Shown: positions 1-7,279 of the stretch, piece by piece
Numbering within the stretch: the first letter of the stretch is position 1
How the letters are laid out: every line of letters begins with the position of its first letter
NCBI GenBank assembly: GCA_021828745.1
Contig: JAJZDE010000028.1
Coordinates: forward strand, 1-13,714
Direction of reading: 5' to 3'
Source: Pseudomonadota bacterium
GTDB lineage: Bacteria; Pseudomonadota; Gammaproteobacteria; Burkholderiales; Ferrovaceae
DNA length: 13,714 bases
Position numbers and translations under genes: made by a program
Notes under the pieces: model-generated
Seen by the model: the letters and a program-made list of their open reading frames with translations, nothing else
The model's database searches: none
Told to the model about the DNA's origin: nothing

Positions 1-2
1 TC

Positions 3-1055
3 AACTCCGGCACCATCAATAACAGTTATGCTACGAGCAGAGTGTCCGGGAACGCCATTGTGTCTGAGACCCCTTATGTGGGTGGGCTGGTGGGATCTAA
101 CAAGGGGGGCGCCATCAACAACAGTTATGCCACGGGCAGTGTATCTGGAAGTGGTTATGTTGGCGGTTTGGCCGGCCAGTCCGATGGCACCATCAGCAAC
201 AGTTACGCCACGGGGGCGGTGACGGGTGCCGTGGGGTCGGGGACAGGGGTAGTCTATGCGGGTGGTCTGGTAGGGCTGATCAGTTCTGGTACCATCAGCA
301 ACAGTTACGCTAAGGGAGGTGTAACAACAAATACAGTAAATGGCGATGGTCATACCGGCGGTCTGGCCGGTGAGTCCAGAGGCACGATCAGTAACAGTTA
401 TGCCACAGGCAACGTATCTGGAATTTTTGGTTTTACTGACTATCCTGATGTTAGTGTTGGTGGCTTGGTTGGTGACTCCACCGGCGCCATCAGTAACAGT
501 TACGCCACGGGCAGTGTATCTGGAAGTGGTTCTGTTGGCGTATCTGGAAGTGGTTCTGTTGGCGGTTTGGCCGGCTGGTCCGATGGCACCATCAGCAACA
601 GTTACGCTACGGGCAGTGTATTTGGAAGTGGTGATGTTGGTGGGTTGGTGGGAGATAAGGGAGTATCGGGATTGGGCAAAGGTGGCACCATCAGCAACAG
701 TTACGCCACGGGCAGTGTATCTGGGAGTGGTGATGTTGGTGGTTTGGTCGGTGCGTTGTCCGACACCATCAACAACAGTTACGCCACGGGGGCTGTGAGC
801 GACACTGGCACTGGTCGCTATTTCGGTGGGTTGGTGGGGATTAACGGTGGCACGGTCAACAACAGTTATGCCACGGGCAGTGTGACCGGTGGAACGGCCA
901 GTTTCGGTGTGGGCGGACTGGTGGGGGCTAACTATGGCACGATCAGCAACAGTTACGCCACGGGGGTAATTTCAAATCCAGGGGGCGTTTATAGTTTTTC
1001 AAACGGGGGGTTGACAGGAAGTAATTTCGGTACTATCAGCAACAGTTTCTGGGAC
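3..1055 (+). repeat. GLUG repeat block 1 (about 11 units plus a terminal FWD unit)
   Basis: Imperfect in-frame repeats built around I(S/N)NSYATG followed by a variable glycine/serine loop and V-GGL(V/A)G. I count 11 SYA-type units; the first lies at the window edge and the last is replaced by SFWD. Unit spacing is irregular because the loops differ in length, for example FGFTDYPDVS near 430-455. Two stretches are nearly identical: 141-214 and 540-613 differ at 4 of 74 bases. This suggests recent duplication or conversion inside the block. Confidence 0.9.
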
Positions 1056-3458
1056 ATTACGACTCAAGGGATAACAGGCATGGGATCGTCAAGTACAGGT
1101 ACCTGGACCAATGTTCAGGGTTTGACCACCGCTCAACTCCAAACCCCGTCAAGTCTGACCGGCTTCAATTTCACTTCCCACCCGGGGGCTACAGGCAACA
1201 ATTGGGTGATCGTCAATGCGGACGGCTCCCTCGCAACCACTGCACAAGTCACCCAAGGCGCCACTTTGCCGATGCTGGCTTCAGAATATTCCACCACCCT
1301 CGGTAATTCCCATCAGTTGCAATTGATGGCCATGGATCTGACGGGGACCTACACCTTGGGACAAAGTTTCGATGCCTCTGCCACCAATGGCCAGGATATC
1401 TGGCTTGGTAGCAGTTTTGTCCCCATCGGCAACTCGATCACTTCCTTCACAGGGAGCCTTTCCGGGGCGGGATTTACCATCAACAATCTCACCATCAATC
1501 GGCCCGCCAGTGATTATGTTGGTCTGATCGGCTATTTGGGGTCCGGTGGATCCATCACCGGCGTCAACCTGACCAACGCTCAGGTGACAGGACAAAAAGA
1601 AACAGGAGGTCTGGCAGGTCGGTCTGATGGTGCCATCAGCGGAGACTCCGTTGCCGTCGATGTTTCTGGTGCCGGTTATGTCGGCGGGTTGGTGGGATAC
1701 AACTCCACTTCCGGTATGATCAGCAATAGTGATGCCATGGGCAGTGTAACGGGTTCCGGCACTGTGTATGTCGGCGGGTTGGCCGGAGGGGGAGCTTCCG
1801 GTAGTGATGGTGGCTTGGTTGGATACAACCAGGGATCCATCAGCAACAGTTATGCCACGGGAATCGTGGCAGGAACGAATAACCTTGTGGGGGGATTGGT
1901 AGGCTACAACAATAATGGCGGCACGATCAGCAACAGTTATGCCACGGGAACCGTGTCTGGTGAGGGCGGTGTGGGGGGGTTGGTGGGATACAACTCCACC
2001 TCCGGTACGATCAGCAACAGTTACGCCACTGGTAGCGTGAGCCGAGGCTCCTATGATGTCGGCGGACTGGTGGGGGCTAACTATGGCACGATCAGCAACG
2101 GTTACACCACAAGTCAAGCCACGGGAGTCGTGCCAGGAACGAATGATCTTGTGGGCGGACTGGTAGGCTACAACAATAGTGGCGGCACGATCAGTAATGG
2201 TTTTTGGGACGACAGCGTGAATACGGTGGGTTTAGGGGCAAGATCAACGCCGACCACTGGTGCGAAGGGACTCACGACCACGCAGATGCAGACCGCATCG
2301 AATTTTGTCGGGTTTGACTTCACTGTTACGCCGGTATGGGGCTTCCATTCGGGCTTCAACAATAACAATCCCATTTTGTGCGTGTTCGGGGGGTGTTCAC
2401 CCCTAACGGTCTATATTGATCCTGTTACCGGCTCCAGCAATTATGGAGCCACGCCCCTGTTTACCTACACCCTCGTCAACGCAAGCGGATCCTTGTTTCA
2501 CCTGACCAATGCTACACCCACAGGGACGGCGGATTATACTGCATCGGCCCCCACCAGTACCAGCAATGCGGGTAGTTACAGTTTCAGTTATCTCGCTGGA
2601 CTCGGTTTGACCGGTTCGGGTGCGGCCAATTATTCTCTGGTTCCATGGACGATACCAACTCCATGGACGGTGAACCCCAGGCCGATCACCCTCACTGGTT
2701 TGTCCGGCACCAACCGGACTTACAACGGCAGCAAGGTGGATGCTTTGACGGGGACGGGAACCCTGAGTGGTTTGCAGAATGGTGAAAACCTGACGATAAG
2801 AGCGCCTGCCGACGGGACGCTGACGAGTGCCAATGCGGGGAGTGAACCGATTAGCATTGCAGCCGTGACCCTTGGGAACGGGTCCGGGGCGGCTGCCGGT
2901 TTGGCCAGCAACTATGTGCTGACGCAGCCGACATTGTCGAATGTGACCATTGCCCCGGCACCATTGCTCTACACTGCGGCACCAGAGGCCATTCCCGGCG
3001 GACTGACACGGTTCCCGCTCTCGGGTATCGTGACCGGCTTCGTCCCCGGAGATGATCTGTCCAATTCCACGACTGGCACCTTGTCATGGACGACCAATGC
3101 CACGTCCTCCAGTCCGGTCGGACACTACGCCATTGATGGCAATGGACTGAGCGCTGTCAATTACGTCTTTTCGCAAGCCCCGGGCAATGCCACGGCGTTG
3201 ACCATACAGTCCAGTACAGGGACTGTAACGACGCAGTCGGCTCAACTTGCTGCTGCCGATGCAACGCTTTTGTCCACATTGAATACGATGCTTTCAAACT
3301 CCAATAATCCTGGACAGCCCGGAGGAAACAGTGCCAACGCACCAGCGGGCAATAATTACATTGCCGTTAACTTTGTGAACTCTTCCGGGGGATGGAGTTC
3401 ACCCAACCTTACATTGACAGTGACAAAAGGCGGTGTCACGTTGCCCCCCGGTTACTGA
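3..3458 (+). CDS. TpsA-family exoprotein/adhesin with GLUG repeats, C-terminal part (5' end outside window)
   Basis: The reading frame is open from the first codon of the window to a TGA at 3456-3458, so this is the last 1151 residues of a larger secreted protein. The N-terminal signal and TPS secretion domain lie upstream. Order seen: GLUG block 1 (about 3-1055), with repeats of the form GTISNSYATGSVSG...VGGLVG; an FWD...GLTTAQLQ cap (about 1047-1180); a spacer with HQLQLMAMDLTGTYTL and FVPIGN; GLUG block 2 (about 1549-2210) with its own FWD...GLTTTQMQ cap; an MBG-like Ig domain (about 2400-2690); a YDG-type domain containing RTYNGS (about 2690-2960); a second MBG-like domain ending VNYVFSQAPGNATALTI (about 2960-3210); and a Ser/Asn/Gly-rich tail. 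GLUG proteins of this kind form long right-handed beta-helices and often act as adhesins; adhesion is inferred here. Only two cysteines are visible, in CVFGGC. The TpsB gene follows 124 bases downstream on the same strand, which supports the assignment. The short GTG start at 42 is not the real start. Confidence 0.88.
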   Translation, partial: NSGTINNSYATSRVSGNAIVSETPYVGGLVGSNKGGAINNSYATGSVSGSGYVGGLAGQSDGTISNSYATGAVTGAVGSGTGVVYAGGLVGLISSGTISNSYAKGGVTTNTVNGDGHTGGLAGESRGTISNSYATGNVSGIFGFTDYPDVSVGGLVGDSTGAISNSYATGSVSGSGSVGVSGSGSVGGLAGWSDGTISNSYATGSVFGSGDVGGLVGDKGVSGLGKGGTISNSYATGSVSGSGDVGGLVGALSDTINNSYATGAVSDTGTGRYFGGLVGINGGTVNNSYATGSVTGGTASFGVGGLVGANYGTISNSYATGVISNPGGVYSFSNGGLTGSNFGTISNSFWDITTQGITGMGSSSTGTWTNVQGLTTAQLQTPSSLTGFNFTSHPGATGNNWVIVNADGSLATTAQVTQGATLPMLASEYSTTLGNSHQLQLMAMDLTGTYTLGQSFDASATNGQDIWLGSSFVPIGNSITSFTGSLSGAGFTINNLTINRPASDYVGLIGYLGSGGSITGVNLTNAQVTGQKETGGLAGRSDGAISGDSVAVDVSGAGYVGGLVGYNSTSGMISNSDAMGSVTGSGTVYVGGLAGGGASGSDGGLVGYNQGSISNSYATGIVAGTNNLVGGLVGYNNNGGTISNSYATGTVSGEGGVGGLVGYNSTSGTISNSYATGSVSRGSYDVGGLVGANYGTISNGYTTSQATGVVPGTNDLVGGLVGYNNSGGTISNGFWDDSVNTVGLGARSTPTTGAKGLTTTQMQTASNFVGFDFTVTPVWGFHSGFNNNNPILCVFGGCSPLTVYIDPVTGSSNYGATPLFTYTLVNASGSLFHLTNATPTGTADYTASAPTSTSNAGSYSFSYLAGLGLTGSGAANYSLVPWTIPTPWTVNPRPITLTGLSGTNRTYNGSKVDALTGTGTLSGLQNGENLTIRAPADGTLTSANAGSEPISIAAVTLGNGSGAAAGLASNYVLTQPTLSNVTIAPAPLLYTAAPEAIPGGLTRFPLSGIVTGFVPGDDLSNSTTGTLSWTTNATSSSPVGHYAIDGNGLSAVNYVFSQAPGNATALTIQSSTGTVTTQSAQLAAADATLLSTLNTMLSNSNNPGQPGGNSANAPAGNNYIAVNFVNSSGGWSSPNLTLTVTKGGVTLPPGY
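516..563 (+). repeat. Perfect 24-bp tandem duplication inside the GLUG block
   Basis: Bases 516-539 and 540-563 are identical and adjacent, and together encode VSGSGSVG twice. The duplication is in frame and lengthens one loop by eight residues. Complete identity suggests a recent slippage event, since the surrounding repeats have drifted. Confidence 0.93.
1549..2210 (+). repeat. GLUG repeat block 2
   Basis: Second set of GLUG units in the same protein. It opens with divergent units (SITGVNLTNAQVTG, AISGDSVAVDVSG, MISNSDAMGSVTG), passes through a shortened unit near 1760-1830, and continues with ISNSYATG units to a terminal NGFWDD unit. It differs from block 1 by frequent VGGLVGYN(N/S) loops. 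A 39-bp stretch (2061-2099) is identical to 912-950 in block 1. Confidence 0.87.
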
Positions 3459-3582
3459 AGGTGACTGGAACAGACGCTTGCAATACGGGGTCATGCCGGA
3501 CAGGGCAACGATATTCAAAGCCGACGCACCGAGCCAAAATCCGGGAACCATGAAACCAACGAGACTGGAATAACAAGGGTGA

Positions 3583-5307
3583 ATGACCAAGATGAAGGAA
3601 GATAAAATCAGCAGGCAGAGGGACTCCGAAATGATTACTGTCTCGAGATTGGGGCGGGTTTCCAAAAGTTCAATACTGGTGTCCGGGGTGCTGGCATGTT
3701 CCGTGGGTTGGGCTGCGGGACCTGCTCTGCCCGGGGCCGGGACGCTGATACAGGAAGCGCAACCGGTCACACCCTCCGCACCGTCCAACGACAACCCAGG
3801 GCTGACCCTGAAGTCGGGACAAGGGGCGACGAGTTCGGAGTCGACCACGACCTTTGAGGTGAAGCGGATCGTGATCGAGGGGAACACCAGGATCGAGACT
3901 GGAGTTTTGCATGATCTGGTACGGGATGATGAGGGCAAGACTCTGACGTTGGGCCAGGTACAGAAGATGGCGCAACGGCTGACAGACTATTACCACCAGC
4001 AGGGATACCCGCTCTCCCGGGCGGTGATTCCAGCCCAATCCCTGGAAGGGGGGGTGCTGCAGATTCGGGTGATCGAGGCGGAGTATGGCAAGGTATTGCT
4101 GAACAATGGCAGCCGGGTCCTCGGTGGCTCATTGCAATCGTTGCTGAATCCGTTACAGAGTGGAATGCCCATCGAAGAAGACTCGCTGGATCGAGTCCTG
4201 CTGCTGTTGTCGGATGTGCCGGGGGTCGAGACCACGGCGACCCTGACGCCGGGGGCCCAGGTAGGGACCTCGGATCTGACCGTGAATACGACACCGGGAC
4301 CGCAGGTTGCAGGAAGTGTAACCGCAGACAATTACGGTAACGATTATACCGGTAATGGACGGCTGGGTGGAGCGGTGACGGTGAACGAACTGCTGGGGTT
4401 GGGCGATCAGTTATCGGCCAATGGATTGACCAGTGGTCCGGGGATGAACTATGCGCGCCTGGGATACGACCTGCTGGCCAATGGAAGTGGGACGCGGGTG
4501 GGTGCTTCAGTGTCGGACCTGAAGTATGTGCTGGGGGGGAGTTTGTCGGGTCTGGGTGGGCAAGGTACGGCGGCGGTGTCGAGTCTGTGGGTGCGGCAAC
4601 CCTTATTGAGGAGTCGGACGGTGAACCTGTATGGACAGGCAGAGTTTGACTACAAGCGATTGAGTGACCAGACGGTAGCGACGCTGGCGAATCGCCACCT
4701 GGACAATGGGGTGTTGAGCATGAATGGAGATGAACGGGATACCTGGATGAGCGGCGGGGTTGGATTGATGAGTACTTCATGGACGGGTGGGCGGGTGAAC
4801 TTTGATAATTCCGGGGCTTCAGCATTTGATCCGGGCGCTCAGGGATCGTTCGGAAAGTGGAACGGAAGCCTGACACGATTGCAGAATGTGGGGAGTGAAC
4901 GGGCACAGTTGTATTTGTCGGTGTCGGGGCAATGGGCGCAGAAGAATCTGGACCCGGTGGAGAAGTTGGTGGTGGGGGGGCCGTACAGTGTCCGGGGCTA
5001 TGACATGGGGGTATTGGCGGCGGACAGCGGAGTACTGGAAACAGTGGAAGGGCGCTACCAGTTGACGGAGCATTGGCAGGCGGTGGTATTTGGGGACAGC
5101 GAGCATATTGCCATCAGTGCCAATCCTTACCTGGCCGGACCCAACGGGGCAACCCTGAGTGGGGCGGGGGTGGGGATGAACTGGACCAGTGGTGGGGCGT
5201 GGCAGGGGAAGGTGTATGCGGCGAGCCGGCTGGGGTCGGTACCCACCCAACTGGCGGGGAGCCCGGCGGGTACCCTTATCTGGGGAGAATTGTCCCGAGC
5301 GTTCTAG
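3583..5307 (+). CDS. TpsB outer-membrane transporter of a two-partner secretion system (ShlB/FhaC/HecB family)
   Basis: The product is 574 aa, the usual size for a TpsB, and should form a 16-stranded outer-membrane barrel that exports the upstream TpsA. Seen: a signal-peptide-like stretch at about residues 17-45 ending GWAA; a plug-helix-like GAGTLIQEAQ followed by a Pro/Ser/Asn linker; POTRA 1 from FEVKRIVIEGNTRIE (about 91-166); POTRA 2 (about 167-245); a barrel from about 250; the conserved loop-6 motif VRGY at 470-473; and a C-terminal SRAF ending in Phe, as expected of the BAM-recognised last strand. Start choice is uncertain. ATG 3583 has AAGGG only three bases upstream and gives a charged 16-residue extension. 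ATG 3631 (residue 17) has AGGGA seven bases upstream and starts directly at the signal peptide, so it may be the real start. The gene is probably co-transcribed with tpsA; I see no convincing terminator in the 124-base gap. It ends 40 bases before the convergent uup gene. Confidence 0.93.
   Translation: MTKMKEDKISRQRDSEMITVSRLGRVSKSSILVSGVLACSVGWAAGPALPGAGTLIQEAQPVTPSAPSNDNPGLTLKSGQGATSSESTTTFEVKRIVIEGNTRIETGVLHDLVRDDEGKTLTLGQVQKMAQRLTDYYHQQGYPLSRAVIPAQSLEGGVLQIRVIEAEYGKVLLNNGSRVLGGSLQSLLNPLQSGMPIEEDSLDRVLLLLSDVPGVETTATLTPGAQVGTSDLTVNTTPGPQVAGSVTADNYGNDYTGNGRLGGAVTVNELLGLGDQLSANGLTSGPGMNYARLGYDLLANGSGTRVGASVSDLKYVLGGSLSGLGGQGTAAVSSLWVRQPLLRSRTVNLYGQAEFDYKRLSDQTVATLANRHLDNGVLSMNGDERDTWMSGGVGLMSTSWTGGRVNFDNSGASAFDPGAQGSFGKWNGSLTRLQNVGSERAQLYLSVSGQWAQKNLDPVEKLVVGGPYSVRGYDMGVLAADSGVLETVEGRYQLTEHWQAVVFGDSEHIAISANPYLAGPNGATLSGAGVGMNWTSGGAWQGKVYAASRLGSVPTQLAGSPAGTLIWGELSRAF
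3619..3623 (+). promoter_or_regulatory. Candidate ribosome-binding site for the alternative TpsB start at 3631
   Basis: AGGGA lies seven bases before ATG 3631. Starting there puts a basic and then hydrophobic signal peptide (MITVSRLGRVSKSSILV...) at the N-terminus. This spacing is better than that of the AAGGG before ATG 3583. Confidence 0.45.
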
Positions 5308-5347
5308 CGAGAGGTACCGACGCCTGAGATGTTCGGGATGAGGCGGG

Positions 5348-7171
5348 TCACCGGGCCTTGTCGTATTTCTGCTGGAGTTCCTCCCAACGCAGGAATGCCT
5401 GTTCCAGTTGGTGGGTGAGTTCACTTTGCTGCTGACTCAGGCGCTTGACCTCATCGGGTGCATGACGGTAGAGAGACCCGTCTGCCAGTTGCCGGGCCAG
5501 TTCGATTTCCTCGTTTTCCAGGCGGGCGATGGTGTCTGGAAGGGTTTCCAGTTCCTTTTGCTCCTTGTAGGACAATCGATCGGCCGGGGCTTTACGGGGT
5601 TTGATCGAAGGGGGAGGGTTCGTTTTGGCAGTTTCAGGGGATGCACTGACGGGAGAATCCTTGTTTTCCCGGGTTTTTTTTCGTTGGGCCAGGTAACGGA
5701 TCCAGTCGCTGTAACCCCCGGCATTCTCCGTGACGACGCCCTGACCCTCCAGGACCATGACCTGGGTGACGACCGCATCCAGAAAGGCGCGGTCGTGGCT
5801 GACCAGGAACAGGGTGCCGGGATACTCGATGAGCAGGGACTCCAGCAATTCCAGGGTTTCGATGTCCAGGTCGTTGGTGGGTTCGTCCAGGACCAGCACA
5901 TTGGACGGGCGGGCAAACAGGCGCGCCAGGAGCAGGCGGTTGCGTTCCCCCCCGGACAGGGAGGCTACTTTGGCGCGCGCGCGTTCGGGCGGAAACAAAA
6001 AGTCGCCAAGATAACTGATGACATGTTTGCGCGTGCCGCCGATCTCGATAAAGTCGGACCCCGGACTGATGGTTTCCACCAAAGTGGCCGAAGAGTCCAA
6101 CTGTTCGCGCCATTGGTCGAAGTAGGCAATGTTCAGGCGGGTGCCGCTGCGCACGGTTCCTTCATCGGGGACGTGCAAACCCAACAAGGTTCTCAGCAGC
6201 GTGGTTTTTCCTACCCCGTTGGGTCCCATGATGCCGATCTTGTCGCCGCGCTGGATGCGTGTGGAAAAGCCTTGCACGAGGATCTGGTTGTCGTAGCGCA
6301 ACGTGACCTCCTGCAATTCGGCGATCAGTTCCCCGGAACGGTCCCCGGAATCCACGGCCAGACGGACCGACCCGATCTGATCCCGGCGCAGGGCGCGCTC
6401 GCGGCGCAGTTCTTCGAGCCGTCGTACCCGTCCCTCATTGCGGGTGCGACGTGCCTGGACCCCCTTGCGGATCCATACCTCTTCCTGACTGAGCAACTTG
6501 TCGAAACGACGCTGTTCGAGGGCCTCGGAGGCCAGTTGCTCGGCCTTGCGGCGCAGGTAGTCGGCAAAGGACGTACCGAAAGTCGATAATTTTCCTCGAT
6601 CCAACTCCACCACGCGGGTGACGACCTGATCCAGGAAATGCCGGTCATGGGTGATGAACAGTACGGCACCGGGAAAATTTCTCAAGGCCCCTTCCAGCCG
6701 TTCGATGGCCGCCACATCCAGATGGTTGGTGGGTTCATCCAGGATCAGCAGATCCGGTTCGCCGACCAGGGCGCGGGCCAGGGCGACACGTTTTTTCCAT
6801 CCCCCCGACAGTTGGCCGACTCGTCCTTCCGGGTCGAGCCCCATTTGGGAAAGTTGCCGTTCCACCTGATAAGACGCCACGGGCAATCCGCCTTCGGTCA
6901 GCCCTTGGGCCACCGTGTCAAAGATCGACGATTCGGGGTCCAGTTCGGGTTCCTGCGGAACATACCCCATCCTGAGGCCGGGCTGGCGCCAGACCTTGCC
7001 CTCGTCCGGGGTGAGGGTGCCCAGTACGATGCGCAAGAGGGTGGATTTTCCGCCGCCGTTGCGACCGATCAGACCGATACGTTCGCCGGGATCGATCTGA
7101 AAGTCGATGTGATCGAGCAAGGGGTCCAGCCCGAAGGCCAGGGACACAGCATCAAGGAGGATGAGGGGCAT
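5348..7171 (-). CDS. uup: ABC-F family ATPase Uup
   Basis: The product is 607 aa, two ABC ATPase domains with no membrane segments, so it is a soluble ABC-F protein. Domain 1: Walker A GRNGGGKS (36-43), signature LSGGW (121-125), Walker B LLILDEPTNHLD (141-152), switch His175. A charged Arg/Glu-rich linker occupies about 200-285, where ABC-F proteins contact tRNA or ribosome. Domain 2: Walker A GPNGVGKTT (316-324), signature LSGGER (405-410), Walker B VLVLDEPTNDLD (425-436), switch His459. GGYSDW (485-490), a lysine/proline-rich stretch and a C-terminal coiled coil starting LSYKEQKELETLP (about 533-606) distinguish Uup from EttA and YheS. Family knowledge: E. coli Uup binds ribosomes and affects precise transposon excision and DNA branched-intermediate handling. 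ATG 7171 begins the family's usual MPLI(L)LD...; its ribosome-binding site is weak. The gene converges on tpsB and lies 108 bases downstream of the AAA ATPase gene on the same strand. Confidence 0.95.
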   Translation of the reverse strand: MPLILLDAVSLAFGLDPLLDHIDFQIDPGERIGLIGRNGGGKSTLLRIVLGTLTPDEGKVWRQPGLRMGYVPQEPELDPESSIFDTVAQGLTEGGLPVASYQVERQLSQMGLDPEGRVGQLSGGWKKRVALARALVGEPDLLILDEPTNHLDVAAIERLEGALRNFPGAVLFITHDRHFLDQVVTRVVELDRGKLSTFGTSFADYLRRKAEQLASEALEQRRFDKLLSQEEVWIRKGVQARRTRNEGRVRRLEELRRERALRRDQIGSVRLAVDSGDRSGELIAELQEVTLRYDNQILVQGFSTRIQRGDKIGIMGPNGVGKTTLLRTLLGLHVPDEGTVRSGTRLNIAYFDQWREQLDSSATLVETISPGSDFIEIGGTRKHVISYLGDFLFPPERARAKVASLSGGERNRLLLARLFARPSNVLVLDEPTNDLDIETLELLESLLIEYPGTLFLVSHDRAFLDAVVTQVMVLEGQGVVTENAGGYSDWIRYLAQRKKTRENKDSPVSASPETAKTNPPPSIKPRKAPADRLSYKEQKELETLPDTIARLENEEIELARQLADGSLYRHAPDEVKRLSQQQSELTHQLEQAFLRWEELQQKYDKAR

Positions 7172-7279
7172 GAGCAGAGGATCTTCAAAGTGACGGGCAA
7201 CAACGCGCGCGGGAGAGAATGGTACCGCAACGGGTGGGGAGCGCGGGATTTTTGTTTGAGGGGGAACTTCGACTCATGC

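Noticed and set aside
3459..3582. Small ORF or regulatory RNA in the tpsA-tpsB gap (ATG 3550, seven codons)
   Set aside because: It is too short to judge, with no clear ribosome-binding site or stable structure.
3685..3702. Lipobox-like VLAC in the TpsB signal region
   Set aside because: TpsB transporters are barrel proteins rather than lipoproteins. Leu is unusual at -2 of a lipobox, and a GWAA cleavage site follows a few residues later.
3767..4906. 379-codon open frame on the - strand
   Set aside because: It lies opposite tpsB and has a Pro/Ser/His-rich translation with no family resemblance. The POTRA and barrel motifs on the + strand explain the sequence.
5308..5347. Possible terminator between convergent tpsB and uup (CGCCT 5321-5325 / AGGCG 5341-5345)
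   Set aside because: The stem is only five base pairs with a 15-base loop and no T-run, so it is not distinguishable from chance.
5408..6589. 393-codon open frame on the + strand
   Set aside because: It is antisense to Uup, whose two ABC domains are complete on the - strand.
7172..7279. Possible terminator or promoter between the ATPase gene and uup
   Set aside because: The 108-base gap has GC-rich patches and a T5 run on the + strand, but no stem of useful length in the right orientation and no convincing -35/-10 pair for uup.
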